Positions 8,070 to 15,900 of a stretch of 39,355 nucleotides of DNA are shown one piece after another (position 1 is the first letter of the stretch; every line of letters starts with the position of its first letter). The notes under the pieces were generated by a model. The model searched no databases and was not told the origin of the DNA. It saw only the letters and a program-made list of their open reading frames with translations. This stretch comes from Halalkalibacter wakoensis JCM 9140 (GTDB lineage: Bacteria > Bacillota > Bacilli > Bacillales > Bacillaceae_D), in the NCBI RefSeq assembly GCF_000513095.1, contig NZ_BAUT01000037.1, forward strand, positions 1 through 39,355, written 5' to 3'. Made by a program: the position numbers and the translations under genes.

Positions 8070-9205
8070 TTACGAAAAAGTAACTTTCACCTTATCACCA
8101 ACAGTTAGTATCCCTTTTCTTTTTCGTCTTTTATTGGCTGGTGGGTCTAAAGTTACCTCGCCCAATTCCTCTAATCGTCTAATAGCTTCTTTATAATTTT
8201 TTTAATAAAAGGTGTACCGATGTGGTGTCTCTCAACAATACTATTCACACTCAAAGTTTTCCCTGAGAATATTTCCTTAAGATCACTTCCTAAGCTATCT
8301 AATTTACGTTCATAACTGGCCAATAAGTCTAGTTGGACGTTTGTGTGTTTAGTAATATGTTTTACTGGAATATAAGAAAAATTAGCGACACCATCATCTT
8401 GCATAGTACTTTCTCCAGCCATAATATCTTTCATGATGGTGTATCCAAGTTCATGTTTAGAAACGAAAATTAAATAATGGCTTGTCTTATTTTTATTTTC
8501 ATCTACAAATCTAAAAGGCAGAACTAGATTTTTTCTTTCGTCAGATAAAGACTCAGCTAACTCGTTTACAATAAAGAGTTCTTTTTCCTCTTTTTCCAAA
8601 GTCTTTACCCGTTTCTTCATTTCCGCTAACCTTTCATTTCCAAACAGATTAGACATATGTTCTTGAACAAGGTCGTTATTAATTCCCATATTTATTCTAT
8701 TGTAGTTGAAGAAGAAGATACAATCTGAACCAAAATCTTTAATTAGGCTATTGATTAAACCTGTAGTTAAACCTTTATATCCCCAAGGATCTACAAATGC
8801 GAGAGTAGGTATTAAATTCTTTTTCGCAAATAATGATGCAATTTCATCTCCTACTTCTAAATTTAAAACACCTGGAGTATGTTCTAGATTAGAGATTCCG
8901 GGAAGTTCACTGATGTTTTTTTCTAACTGCTCCGAAGTTTCTTTATCTGCATCGTTAAAAATACTAACAAGACTTTCCGCAAGAGCTGGTTCAGCTATAC
9001 ATTTTTCTAAAATTAAAAGAGGAGTTGAAGGTGAACCATCTTCATATTTACCAGGACCACTAAACAAATCTATGTATGCAATTTTTCCAGTTCTTGAACG
9101 CGGGACTAATATTTTGGACCAAGCATTAAAATATTTTAATAGAATATTAGTCTTAATCCTTGATTGCTCCTTACGATCAACAAAAAAATCTTTAGTTTTA
9201 GCCAT
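8070..9205 (-). CDS. tcmP: Three-Cys-motif partner protein TcmP, frame broken once
   Basis: The ATG at 9205 has GGAGG at ideal spacing. The first frame carries a Rossmann-like start with YIDLFSGPGKYEDG (residues 44-57, like methyltransferase motif I) and FVDPWGYKG (138-146, like motif IV), so it may be a SAM-binding nucleic-acid enzyme. As written it stops at 8171. In the next frame the sequence continues NYKEAIRRLEELGEV to DKVKVTFS and a stop at 8070; adding one A to the seven-A run (8197-8203) joins the two into 378 residues. I take the longer form as the real protein. It probably forms an operon with DUF5131. Confidence 0.82.
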
Positions 9206-9279
9206 TTTTACCTCCAAGTGTTATGAATTTGGGAATTAAAACAAGAATATGGAATTATTTGAAGTGGATATTGAAGTAA

Positions 9280-9305
9280 AGACACGCCCTCTATCATGCG
9301 TGTCT
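9280..9305 (-). terminator. Hairpin downstream of the phage repressor gene
   Basis: Perfect eight-base stem AGACACGC/GCGTGTCT with a ten-base loop, five bases past the repressor stop at 9311. The following T-run is weak. Confidence 0.55.
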
Positions 9306-9310
9306 TGTTG

Positions 9311-9775
9311 TCATTTCTTCTCTTTATTCCGCTCTTGCGCTCTGTGTGCGATCCACTCGAAATGCTTCCGTAAATCCTCCACATCTTCTGGTGTGAAATT
9401 TTTCCACGCCTCAATATCGTTAAAAAACATACCTTCTATTCCTAGTTCATCGATGATCTTATTTATCTCAGCGAGTGAATCGAATTCTTTTTTTATTTCT
9501 GCTGGATCAAAACTGTCTACTTTTTCAGGAAATTGTATTTCTAACTGACCGTCTTTGCCAACTCCTACGTCTGGATGGCCAGATATCCCGAGCAAATAAT
9601 CAGTCGTTACACCAAAAACTTTAGAAAACGCTACAATCTCGTCTTGGTCAACTGGTCTTTTCCCTTTTATTATCCTGTTTAATACACTTGTGTTCATTTT
9701 AACTTTCTCTGCTAATTGTTTTTGTGTCCATTCATTTTTATCCATTTCCTTCTCAATTAGCTGACCAATATGCAA
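9311..9775 (-). CDS. XRE-family phage repressor (CI/ImmR-like)
   Basis: N-terminal helix-turn-helix at about residues 5-60 (WTQKQLAEKVKMNTSVLNRI and KVFGVTTDYLLG), then a ~95-residue acidic C-terminal part ending in a charged helix. Likely maintains lysogeny by binding the dyads at 9821-9935. TTG at 9775 is preferred (eight bases after GAGG); GTG at 9784 lies within the ribosome binding site. It is divergent from the Cro-like gene, and an ImmA-type protease 2.5 kb away is the likely antagonist. No LexA-like autocleavage domain is seen, which fits protease control. Confidence 0.85.
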   Translation of the reverse strand: MHIGQLIEKEMDKNEWTQKQLAEKVKMNTSVLNRIIKGKRPVDQDEIVAFSKVFGVTTDYLLGISGHPDVGVGKDGQLEIQFPEKVDSFDPAEIKKEFDSLAEINKIIDELGIEGMFFNDIEAWKNFTPEDVEDLRKHFEWIAHRAQERNKEKK

Positions 9776-9820
9776 CGTAATCACCTCTTCCCCTATGTAT
9801 ACCTATTTCATTTTATCACT

Positions 9821-9935
9821 TTTCCATAATGGAAATAAAACAAGTTTCTAAATTAGAAATTTTTTTATCTAAGAGCCTTGACATTTCTAAAACAGCAATT
9901 TATTATTAGGTTTATAAGATTGCTAAAACAGAAAT
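9821..9935. promoter_or_regulatory. Immunity operators and rightward promoter
   Basis: Four dyads: TTTCCATAATGGAAA (9821-9835), TTTCTAAATTAGAAA (9845-9859), ATTTCTAAAACAGCAAT (9883-9899) and ATTGCTAAAACAGAAAT (9919-9935). The rightward promoter TTGACA (9878-9883), 17 bp, TATTAT (9901-9906) has one dyad exactly in its spacer and the next at the start site. The leftward repressor transcript starts near the first dyad. Confidence 0.75.
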
Positions 9936-9951
9936 CGAGAGGAGGCACACC

Positions 9952-10179
9952 ATGAACCTAATTAATCTTGAATTTCTCAAAAATCGTCGTTGCGAACTTG
10001 GTATTACAATGCAAGAAATGGCTACTCACATGGGGTTTAAGAATGCTTCAACGTATTTGAAGTATGAAACAGGAGAATATAAAATTAAAGCCAATCATTT
10101 GCCGGTTTTGACTACCGTTCTAAAATGCAACATAGACGAACTTTTTTTTGTGAAAAAAATTTCTAAAACAGCAATTTAG
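9952..10179 (+). CDS. Cro-like XRE DNA-binding protein
   Basis: A 75-residue single-domain helix-turn-helix protein (LGITMQEMATHMGFKNASTY at residues 16-35), first gene of the rightward early operon. AGGAGG precedes the ATG. It probably competes with the repressor for the shared operators. A further operator copy covers its last codons. Confidence 0.8.
   Translation: MNLINLEFLKNRRCELGITMQEMATHMGFKNASTYLKYETGEYKIKANHLPVLTTVLKCNIDELFFVKKISKTAI
10159..10175. promoter_or_regulatory. Distal operator copy in the end of the cro-like gene
   Basis: ATTTCTAAAACAGCAAT, identical over 17 bp to the operator at 9883-9899, located 260 bp downstream inside the coding end. Spacing would allow repressor looping. 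Confidence 0.65.
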
Positions 10180-10226
10180 AGAGGTTTTATTAGTGTCTTT
10201 TATTATGTGCGAGAGGGGTAGAAATA

Positions 10227-10403
10227 ATGAACATCCGTAAACAACTTGCACTTTCAGAAATTAAAACAAGAGTACTCGAAGCTGCATATTTTTTGAGTGA
10301 TCCAGATTCAGACTATTCAAATGAACAGATATCTGAAATGCTCCTCAATATCAATAACTTGCTTGATGAAGAATTACAAATTGATTGTGAAGAAAAGGGG
10401 TAG
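10227..10403 (+). CDS. Small phage protein, 58 residues
   Basis: Not recognised. ATG at 10227 follows GAGAGGGG. The protein is acidic and mostly helical (begins MNIRKQLALSEIKTRV, ends DEELQIDCEEKG). It lies in the early operon between the Cro-like gene and 10451. Confidence 0.6.
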   Translation: MNIRKQLALSEIKTRVLEAAYFLSDPDSDYSNEQISEMLLNINNLLDEELQIDCEEKG

Positions 10404-10450
10404 TCCACTATCTTTTACAGCATAGACATGGACTTAGAGGTGATACATCC

Positions 10451-10684
10451 ATGAAAGAACAAAAATATGCAATGACAAGAAAATATGGAAAAGTAACAGT
10501 TCATGTTGTGGCTCCCACTCCAATGTCTGATGAAGAACAAGAACGCATCATATACGAACACCATCAAGCAGGATGGGCAATCTGGAACTCATTATCTGAC
10601 GAAGAAAAAGAGCGCATCAATAATGAAGCAGCGAAAAAGAATTTTCTCAAACATGAAGAGGAAGTTGATATAAAGGAGGCTTAA
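10451..10684 (+). CDS. Small early phage protein, 77 residues
   Basis: Not recognised. A highly charged helical protein with SDEEQERI and SDEEKERIN stretches in the middle. AGAGGTGAT lies upstream of the ATG. Part of the rightward early operon. Confidence 0.6.
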   Translation: MKEQKYAMTRKYGKVTVHVVAPTPMSDEEQERIIYEHHQAGWAIWNSLSDEEKERINNEAAKKNFLKHEEEVDIKEA

Positions 10685-10688
10685 GAAA

Positions 10689-11012
10689 GTGGAAAAACAA
10701 GTCGCACCAATTTGTCAAAATAGATTATTTCTTGATGTTAGCCAAGAGGTTGATTATCTAACTGAGCATGGTGAATATCGAGATTATGTCTGTGTTCATA
10801 CGATTAAGAATTTTATGCGTAATTCAATTGGTGGCTGGATGCTTTTATTGTCAACTGATGAACCTACAGAAATTAAAAAGAATTTAGATATTCTTACTGC
10901 TGACTATAACCAAATTGTTCAAATAGCTGAAAGTATTAAATATAACAGGCGGCGTGTTAATAAAGAACAATTCAAAATAGCATTAAATGAGATCACTGAC
11001 GAGGGGGCATAA
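10689..11012 (+). CDS. Early phage protein, 107 residues
   Basis: Not recognised. GTG start at 10689 preceded by AAAGGAGG that lies in the end of the previous gene, indicating coupled translation. Soluble, mixed composition, with no motif I can name. Confidence 0.6.
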   Translation: MEKQVAPICQNRLFLDVSQEVDYLTEHGEYRDYVCVHTIKNFMRNSIGGWMLLLSTDEPTEIKKNLDILTADYNQIVQIAESIKYNRRRVNKEQFKIALNEITDEGA

Positions 11013-11014
11013 TC

Positions 11015-11248
11015 GTGGAACGAAGGTATGAATGTGTGATCGACCATAAAGAAGGTCGAATGAAAGTGTGTGTTTTCACTCCTAGGGTTGTCAGCAAAGA
11101 AGAATTACGTCCGCTAGCCTTAAAAAGTGGTTTAGATTTTATGGATCGTTTAGGTACACCAGCTAAAGAAAAAGATTTGACACTTGTTGGTTATGTCGAT
11201 CGAGGAGATTGGCCGGGGTTGTCATTTGGTAATTCTCATAAATTTTAA
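11015..11248 (+). CDS. Early phage protein, 77 residues
   Basis: Not recognised. GTG start two bases after the preceding stop, with GAGGGGG upstream. Likely small alpha/beta fold (begins MERRYECVIDHKEGRMKVCV). Same operon. Confidence 0.6.
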   Translation: MERRYECVIDHKEGRMKVCVFTPRVVSKEELRPLALKSGLDFMDRLGTPAKEKDLTLVGYVDRGDWPGLSFGNSHKF

Positions 11249-11270
11249 TTGAAAAGAGAGGTTTAAAGAA

Positions 11271-11468
11271 ATGAAAGATATTAAAAAAGGTCATTTAACA
11301 TCTATTCAAGTCACTATTCCAACTTCTGTTGTTGAAAGCCTCGATTTTATCGTAGCGGAGTCACAAAAGGAAGAACCTGAAGTAAATCGTAATGGTGTTG
11401 TCTCTTATGCAATACAGAAATTTTATGTTGATGAAGGTTATTACGATTTAAAAGAACATGATGAATAA
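11271..11468 (+). CDS. Possible ribbon-helix-helix regulator, 65 residues
   Basis: The pattern of a short strand (IQVTIPTSVVESLD) followed by two helices (EVNRNGVVSYAIQKFYVD) fits a ribbon-helix-helix (CopG/Arc-type) DNA-binding fold, but this is a fold guess from length and pattern. GAGAGG lies upstream of the ATG. Confidence 0.5.
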   Translation: MKDIKKGHLTSIQVTIPTSVVESLDFIVAESQKEEPEVNRNGVVSYAIQKFYVDEGYYDLKEHDE

Positions 11469-11623
11469 TGCTTTTAATAAAAACTTTCCTCTCAGGAGGA
11501 CTTTCTTTTGGACATTGTTGCAAAAAATGTCGTCGAAAAGTTGTTCTAAATGTCGAGTTAACTCAAATGAGACAAAAAATTGACAAAAACTTTCAAACTA
11601 TAAAAATGGAGGTCAAATTATGA
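11468..11623 (+). CDS. Cys-rich 51-residue ORF overlapping both neighbours
   Basis: Not recognised. ATG at 11468 overlaps the previous stop (TAATG) and the TGA overlaps the next start (ATGA), which fits translational coupling and fills an otherwise empty 150 bp. The protein has a basic CC-KKCRRK cluster (GHCCKKCRRKVV), like a small metal knuckle. Alternatively the interval is noncoding: it has AGGAGG followed by a 13-codon TTG mini-ORF in another frame. Confidence 0.45.
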   Translation: MLLIKTFLSGGLSFGHCCKKCRRKVVLNVELTQMRQKIDKNFQTIKMEVKL

Positions 11624-11916
11624 AAGCTACCGTAAAATTCACTATCATTCAAAGAATGCAAGTTATTCAAGCAATGAATAGTCACAGGTCAAAATTAGAC
11701 GCTGGCCAAAAGCAAAGGTTTGATCAAGTTACAAACCTAGTCAAGTCTAACACCAATCTTTTTGACAGTGAAGAAATGATTTACATTGTACAAGCATTAA
11801 GAACATACAGCAAAGGTAGAGATGGTTCTGAGGGATTGCGTAAATTAGCTGATCGAGTTGAACAGACTCGAATTGATTTTCAAATGAAGCATTTAGGGAA
11901 ATACATAACTGCTTAG
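11620..11916 (+). CDS. Phage protein, 98 residues
   Basis: Not recognised. Helical, basic, starts MKATVKFTIIQRMQVIQAMN; AATGGAGG precedes the ATG. Early operon. Confidence 0.6.
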   Translation: MKATVKFTIIQRMQVIQAMNSHRSKLDAGQKQRFDQVTNLVKSNTNLFDSEEMIYIVQALRTYSKGRDGSEGLRKLADRVEQTRIDFQMKHLGKYITA

Positions 11917-11931
11917 AAAGGCTATTAACTT

Positions 11932-12024
11932 ATGAAACTTACAGATGAAAGTAAAGTAGTTCTTGCAGCTATAGTTACCGTTTTGTTCATTGCCTTTGTA
12001 GCAGTTAAAGATTTTATCAATTAA
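11932..12024 (+). CDS. Single-pass 30-residue membrane peptide
   Basis: Below the usual size cut-off. ATG at 11932 with AAAGG upstream; residues 8-25 (KVVLAAIVTVLFIAFVAV) form one membrane helix with a short charged tail. The stop lies just before the ribosome binding site of the next gene. Function unknown. Confidence 0.5.
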   Translation: MKLTDESKVVLAAIVTVLFIAFVAVKDFIN

Positions 12025-12038
12025 AGGAGGTGAAAGAG

Positions 12039-12362
12039 ATGAAGAAAAATCAAAATCTTATTAGAGCTGCTGGCATTATTCTTGATCAACATTGTAATAA
12101 GTGTCTAGAGGTAAAGTATTTAGAAAATCTAAGCACGGTAAGAGATGCATATTGTAGAACTTATTGTGGTGTTTATAAGGTTTTGAGTGATCTAGGAAAT
12201 TGGCTTGCGCCCAACGAGGGGAAGTGGACAAAAGAAGAAGAAATATACTTGCTTGCTCATGTACCCATTTATGGACTAGCTCACGTGGCAAGACGTTTGA
12301 AAAAACCTCTCTATGTTGTCACAAGAAAGTATAAAGGATTGACCTCAAACGTTGGGGCGTAA
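12039..12362 (+). CDS. Zinc-finger plus HTH small phage protein
   Basis: 107 residues from ATG 12039 (AAAGGAGGTG seven bases upstream; GTG at 12030 overlaps it). The N-terminal half has two Cys pairs (HCNKCLEV and CRTYCGVY), a likely zinc knuckle; the C-terminal half (KWTKEEEIYLLAHV, HVARRLKKPLYVV) looks like a SANT/homeodomain-like helix-turn-helix. Possibly a phage regulatory protein; not assigned to a named family. Confidence 0.6.
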   Translation: MKKNQNLIRAAGIILDQHCNKCLEVKYLENLSTVRDAYCRTYCGVYKVLSDLGNWLAPNEGKWTKEEEIYLLAHVPIYGLAHVARRLKKPLYVVTRKYKGLTSNVGA

Positions 12363-12431
12363 GAGGTCTTGATTGATTGAATAATTAAATATTCACACTC
12401 AGTATAACACAATAATCTAGGAGGAAGTGCA

Positions 12432-13235
12432 GTGGATCAATTAACCAAAGTATTTAATTACGGTAAAAGTGAAGTAAGAACAGTTGTGAAAGGCGAGGAA
12501 GTTTGGTTTGTTGCTAAAGATGTTTGTGAGGTATTTGGTGATACACATTATAGGAGGTCAATATCAAGGTTAGACGAGGATGAAAAGGGTGTGACACCTT
12601 TGTCTACCCCCGGAGGAACCCAACAAATTACTGTTGTTAATGAGTCTGGTTTATATTCCCTTCTATTCAGTATGCAACCACAAAAGAAAAGCACTGTTTC
12701 AGAACAAGAATATAAGAATCGAGTTGATGGTTTGAAGAAATTTAAAAGATGGGTCACTCACGATGTACTCCCATCCATCCGGAAACATGGCATGTACGCA
12801 AAAGATGAGCTTCTGGATAATCCAGACCTTTTAATTGAAGTTGCATCCAAATTAAAAGAAGAACGCGCAGCACGTTTAGCGTTGGAAGCTAAAGCCAAAG
12901 AAAATCAACCAAAAGTGTTATTTGCAAATGCAGTTGAAGTCTCACAGTCGTCAGTTCTAATCGGCGAGTTATCGAAAATCTTAAAACAAAATGGAATTGA
13001 GATTGGTCAAAATCGCTTGTTCGACTGGTTGAGAGAGAAAGGATATCTCATCCGGAAAAAAGGAGAGTCCTTCAATTTACCAACACAAAAGTCTATGGAT
13101 CTTGGTCTATTCGAGATTAAGAAGCGAGTGATTAACAATCCAGATGGTTCGATTCGGACAACTCGCACACCGAAAGTTACAGGTAAAGGTCAAATTTATT
13201 TTGTGAATAAATTTTTAGCAAATGAGGCGAGTTAA
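12432..13235 (+). CDS. Phage antirepressor, Bro-N plus KilA-C
   Basis: 267 residues. The N-terminal ~115 residues are a Bro-N domain (EVWFVAKDVCEVFG, YSLLFSMQPQ, FKRWVTHDVLPSIRKHGMY); after a helical linker the C-terminal ~110 residues are the KilAC/ANT domain (IGQNRLFDWLREKGYLI). Such proteins counteract phage repressors or act as DNA-binding early regulators. GTG start with AGGAGG upstream. Confidence 0.9.
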   Translation: MDQLTKVFNYGKSEVRTVVKGEEVWFVAKDVCEVFGDTHYRRSISRLDEDEKGVTPLSTPGGTQQITVVNESGLYSLLFSMQPQKKSTVSEQEYKNRVDGLKKFKRWVTHDVLPSIRKHGMYAKDELLDNPDLLIEVASKLKEERAARLALEAKAKENQPKVLFANAVEVSQSSVLIGELSKILKQNGIEIGQNRLFDWLREKGYLIRKKGESFNLPTQKSMDLGLFEIKKRVINNPDGSIRTTRTPKVTGKGQIYFVNKFLANEAS

Positions 13236-13247
13236 GGAGCGGTTTTA

Positions 13248-13469
13248 TTGCTGGTATCCATAACGTTACCTGAAATCTATTACTCTTTGAATACAGAACG
13301 ATATGCAAGAGGATTTGTAAAAAAGTATCACCCTGAGTTGAAGTTTTCGCACATGGAAGGGAGATATGCCGTGTGCGAAAAAGTAACTCACGAACGCCCT
13401 TTATCAAGATCACCTAAGAGTAGAAGTACAAAACAACCTGAAAGAGCAACATTGTTTAGGAAAAGCTAA
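13248..13469 (+). CDS. Small basic phage protein, 73 residues
   Basis: Not recognised by function. TTG start at 13248 with AAGGAG upstream. The C-terminal half is Arg/Lys/Ser-rich (PLSRSPKSRSTKQPER). Sits between antirepressor and replication initiator. Confidence 0.55.
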   Translation: MLVSITLPEIYYSLNTERYARGFVKKYHPELKFSHMEGRYAVCEKVTHERPLSRSPKSRSTKQPERATLFRKS

Positions 13470-13481
13470 AGGAGTGCGATT

Positions 13482-14288
13482 ATGGCTAAATATCGAATTA
13501 TACACACAGAATTTTGGAATGATCCAAAGGTTGTCGAGGAAATGACACCAGAAGATAAGTTTTTCTTTATTTATATTTTAACCAACCAGCAGGTAACACA
13601 AACCGGTATTTATCCGGTTACTAAGAAACTAGTGGCATTTGAAACGGGCTATTCAATCGAAAGCGTAAATGCTCTTTTTGACCGATTTATTAATCATCAT
13701 AAAATTATGCGTTATAACAATGAAACACGAGAGCTCGCAATTAAAAACTGGGGGAAGTACAACTTTATTCGTGGAGGTACACCAGTGATAAATTGCGTAA
13801 CGAAAGAATTAACCGAGGTTAAAGATAAATCGTTAATTGAGTATGTAGGAAGAAATGTTATTAACCCAACAATTAAAGAATTATACGAACCTTATTACGT
13901 AACGGATGCCGTTACGGAGCCGTTACGGGGGGAAAAAGAAAAAGAAAAAGAAAAAGAAAAAGAAAAAGAAAAACAACAAGAGCTCGCCGTCGTTTTTCAA
14001 TTCTATGAATCTAATTTAGGTGTCTTGAATCCATACATAAGTGATTCATTGGCACAGTGGATTGATGATACCAGTTCAGAGTTAGTTATTGAAGCCATAC
14101 AAAAAGCCTTAAAACAGCAAAAAAAGTGGAATTATGCGGAAGGCATCTTAAAACAATGGGTTAATCAAAACATTAAAACTGTTAGTGATATCTCAGCTGC
14201 CGATAAATCCTTTCAAAAAGATACCAAAGACGCTAACGAAGGTGTCGATGACCTTCTGGAAAGAGCGAGAAGAGGTGAGTTCGGTTAA
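13482..14288 (+). CDS. DnaD-like phage replication initiator
   Basis: 268 residues. The N-terminal winged-helix part (YRIIHTEFWNDPKVVEEMTPEDKFFF, TGIYPV, IKNWGKYNF) and the C-terminal DnaD-type helical domain (VFQFYESNLG, WNYAEGILKQW) match phage replisome organisers. Between them is an (EK)7 run encoded by seven GAAAAA units. It lies just before a G39P-like loader and a DnaB helicase, as in SPP1-type replication modules. A candidate origin lies in its middle. Confidence 0.88.
   Translation: MAKYRIIHTEFWNDPKVVEEMTPEDKFFFIYILTNQQVTQTGIYPVTKKLVAFETGYSIESVNALFDRFINHHKIMRYNNETRELAIKNWGKYNFIRGGTPVINCVTKELTEVKDKSLIEYVGRNVINPTIKELYEPYYVTDAVTEPLRGEKEKEKEKEKEKEKQQELAVVFQFYESNLGVLNPYISDSLAQWIDDTSSELVIEAIQKALKQQKKWNYAEGILKQWVNQNIKTVSDISAADKSFQKDTKDANEGVDDLLERARRGEFG
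13795..13973. other. Candidate phage replication origin
   Basis: Three copies of the small palindrome CCGTnACGG (13897-13905 as ACGTAACGG, 13909-13917, 13920-13928) at 11-12 bp spacing, plus a weaker GCGTAACGA at 13795-13803, directly followed by an AT-rich polypurine tract of seven GAAAAA repeats (13932-13973). Iterons plus an easily melted tract inside the initiator gene is the layout of lambda-type origins. Confidence 0.5.
13932..13973 (+). repeat. Seven tandem GAAAAA hexamers
   Basis: In-frame hexanucleotide repeat coding (Glu-Lys)7 in the interdomain linker of the DnaD-like protein; unit number can change without breaking the frame. Confidence 0.9.
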
Positions 14289-14620
14289 TGACAAGTGCAG
14301 AGGCAACAGAAATACTTTATACGATTCATGAAGTTTACCCGAGCTACAAATTAACCGAACGTAAATTAAAGGCATTAATTCCAGCACTTTTACCATTAGA
14401 TTTTAAAGGGGTTATGGACAAGCTCAATCATCATATCGTGAGTAGTCCTTACCCGCCAACGATCGCTGAAATCGCAGAATATCCAAAGAAAGAAAATGAA
14501 GTCTTATTACAGTTAGCTCGGTTTGAAAGGGAAGCAGCTGAAAATCCACCAACGAATGAACAAAAAAAGAGGTTCGAGTCGAGTTTAAAAGCTCTATTAG
14601 AAAAGAGTGATATGTCATGA
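14288..14620 (+). CDS. Helicase loader/inhibitor, G39P-like
   Basis: 110 residues, small helical protein (begins MTSAEATEILYTIHEVYPSY; PPTIAEIAEYP). Size, pattern and place between a DnaD-like initiator and DnaB match SPP1 G39P, which loads the replicative helicase. The ATG overlaps the preceding stop (TAATG) and the stop overlaps the helicase start. Confidence 0.75.
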   Translation: MTSAEATEILYTIHEVYPSYKLTERKLKALIPALLPLDFKGVMDKLNHHIVSSPYPPTIAEIAEYPKKENEVLLQLARFEREAAENPPTNEQKKRFESSLKALLEKSDMS

Positions 14621-15900
14621 GTGAAATTGCACGTGAAGCTGAACAGGCGGTGCTTGGATCGATTCTGATAAACCCAGAATTAATTAAAGAATGCTCGCTT
14701 GATCAAGAGCATTTTTTCGAAAGACGCCATCAAATTCTATTCAGAGCCATGAGACATCTTGAAAAAAGCGAAAAGCCTGTAGACACAATTAATCTCGTAA
14801 CGATATTGGGAGAGACGTTGGTTAACACTGGTGGATTTGAATATATTGTTGATTTATCCAATTCAGTAGCAACTACAGCCAATTTTGTTTACCACGAAGA
14901 ACTTGTTTTGGAGGCCTTTCGAATCAGAGAGGCGAGCAAAAAAGCTAAGACATTCACAGAGTCTTCGAGTGATGAAGGAATAGGAGAGTTAGTTGAAGAT
15001 CTTCAATCCATTATGGAGCTAACCAAAAAGAAAAAGTATAGATCGAAAAAAGATATTTTAATGGATGTCGTTGATCGAATTCATAGTCCTAAAGCAGAAT
15101 TAACCGGAATACCAAGCGGATTATTTGAATTAGATCGGATGACTGGTGGTTGGCAGAAGCAGGACCTTATTATTGTTGCTGCAAGGCCTTCAATCGGTAA
15201 AACAGCCTTTGCGCTAAATATGGGCGGTACCAATTGCCGTAAAGGCGGAGTCACAACCATTTTCTCTTTAGAAATGCAAGATGTTCAATTAGCCTTCCGT
15301 TTTTTAAGTGCAGAAGGGAATATCGACGGTCAAAAGTGGAAAAATCCATCAAAGCTCTTTTCTTCCGAAGATTATAGGAAGGCCACTAATGCAATTAGCG
15401 GTATGGAGAAATGGGATTTAGAAATAGTGGATGATGCAGGATTGACGGTCAGTGACATACGTTCAAGAATGCGAGAAATTAAGAGGAAGTATCCAGATAA
15501 AGATCACCTTATCATCATTGATTATCTACAACTTATCCGTGGAAAAGGGAAAGAAAATCGGCAACAAGAGGTTTCTGAGATTTCAAGGTCCTTAAAAGCC
15601 TTAGCAAGAGAGATGGACATGCCAGTAATTGCATTGTCGCAATTATCCCGAGGTGTTGAGTCCAGACAAGATAAACGTCCAATGATGTCTGATATTCGGG
15701 AGTCCGGAAGCATTGAGCAGGATGCTGACGTTGTAGCTTTTCTTTATCGTGACGATTATTACGATAAGGAATCTGAAAATCAAAATATCATTGAAATTAT
15801 TCTTGCTAAGCAGAGAAATGGACCAATCGGAACAGTCGAAGCGGCCTTTATTAAAGAATATGGAAAATTCGTGAATTTGGATCGGAGGCATAATGAATGA
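14617..15900 (+). CDS. dnaB: Replicative DNA helicase, DnaB family
   Basis: 427 residues. N-terminal primase-binding domain (REAEQAVLGSILINPE, HQILFRAM), then RecA-like domain with Walker A (ARPSIGKTAF, residues 189-198), Walker B (LIIIDYLQL) and the RQ-type motif LAKQRNGP plus VEAAF near the end. Phage homologue of SPP1 G40P, unwinding DNA at the phage fork. Coupled to the loader by a 4-bp overlap. Confidence 0.95.
   Translation: MSEIAREAEQAVLGSILINPELIKECSLDQEHFFERRHQILFRAMRHLEKSEKPVDTINLVTILGETLVNTGGFEYIVDLSNSVATTANFVYHEELVLEAFRIREASKKAKTFTESSSDEGIGELVEDLQSIMELTKKKKYRSKKDILMDVVDRIHSPKAELTGIPSGLFELDRMTGGWQKQDLIIVAARPSIGKTAFALNMGGTNCRKGGVTTIFSLEMQDVQLAFRFLSAEGNIDGQKWKNPSKLFSSEDYRKATNAISGMEKWDLEIVDDAGLTVSDIRSRMREIKRKYPDKDHLIIIDYLQLIRGKGKENRQQEVSEISRSLKALAREMDMPVIALSQLSRGVESRQDKRPMMSDIRESGSIEQDADVVAFLYRDDYYDKESENQNIIEIILAKQRNGPIGTVEAAFIKEYGKFVNLDRRHNE

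Noticed and set aside
8706-9239. 177-codon plus-strand ORF opposite tcmP
   Set aside because: Antisense shadow; TcmP motifs on the other strand are convincing.
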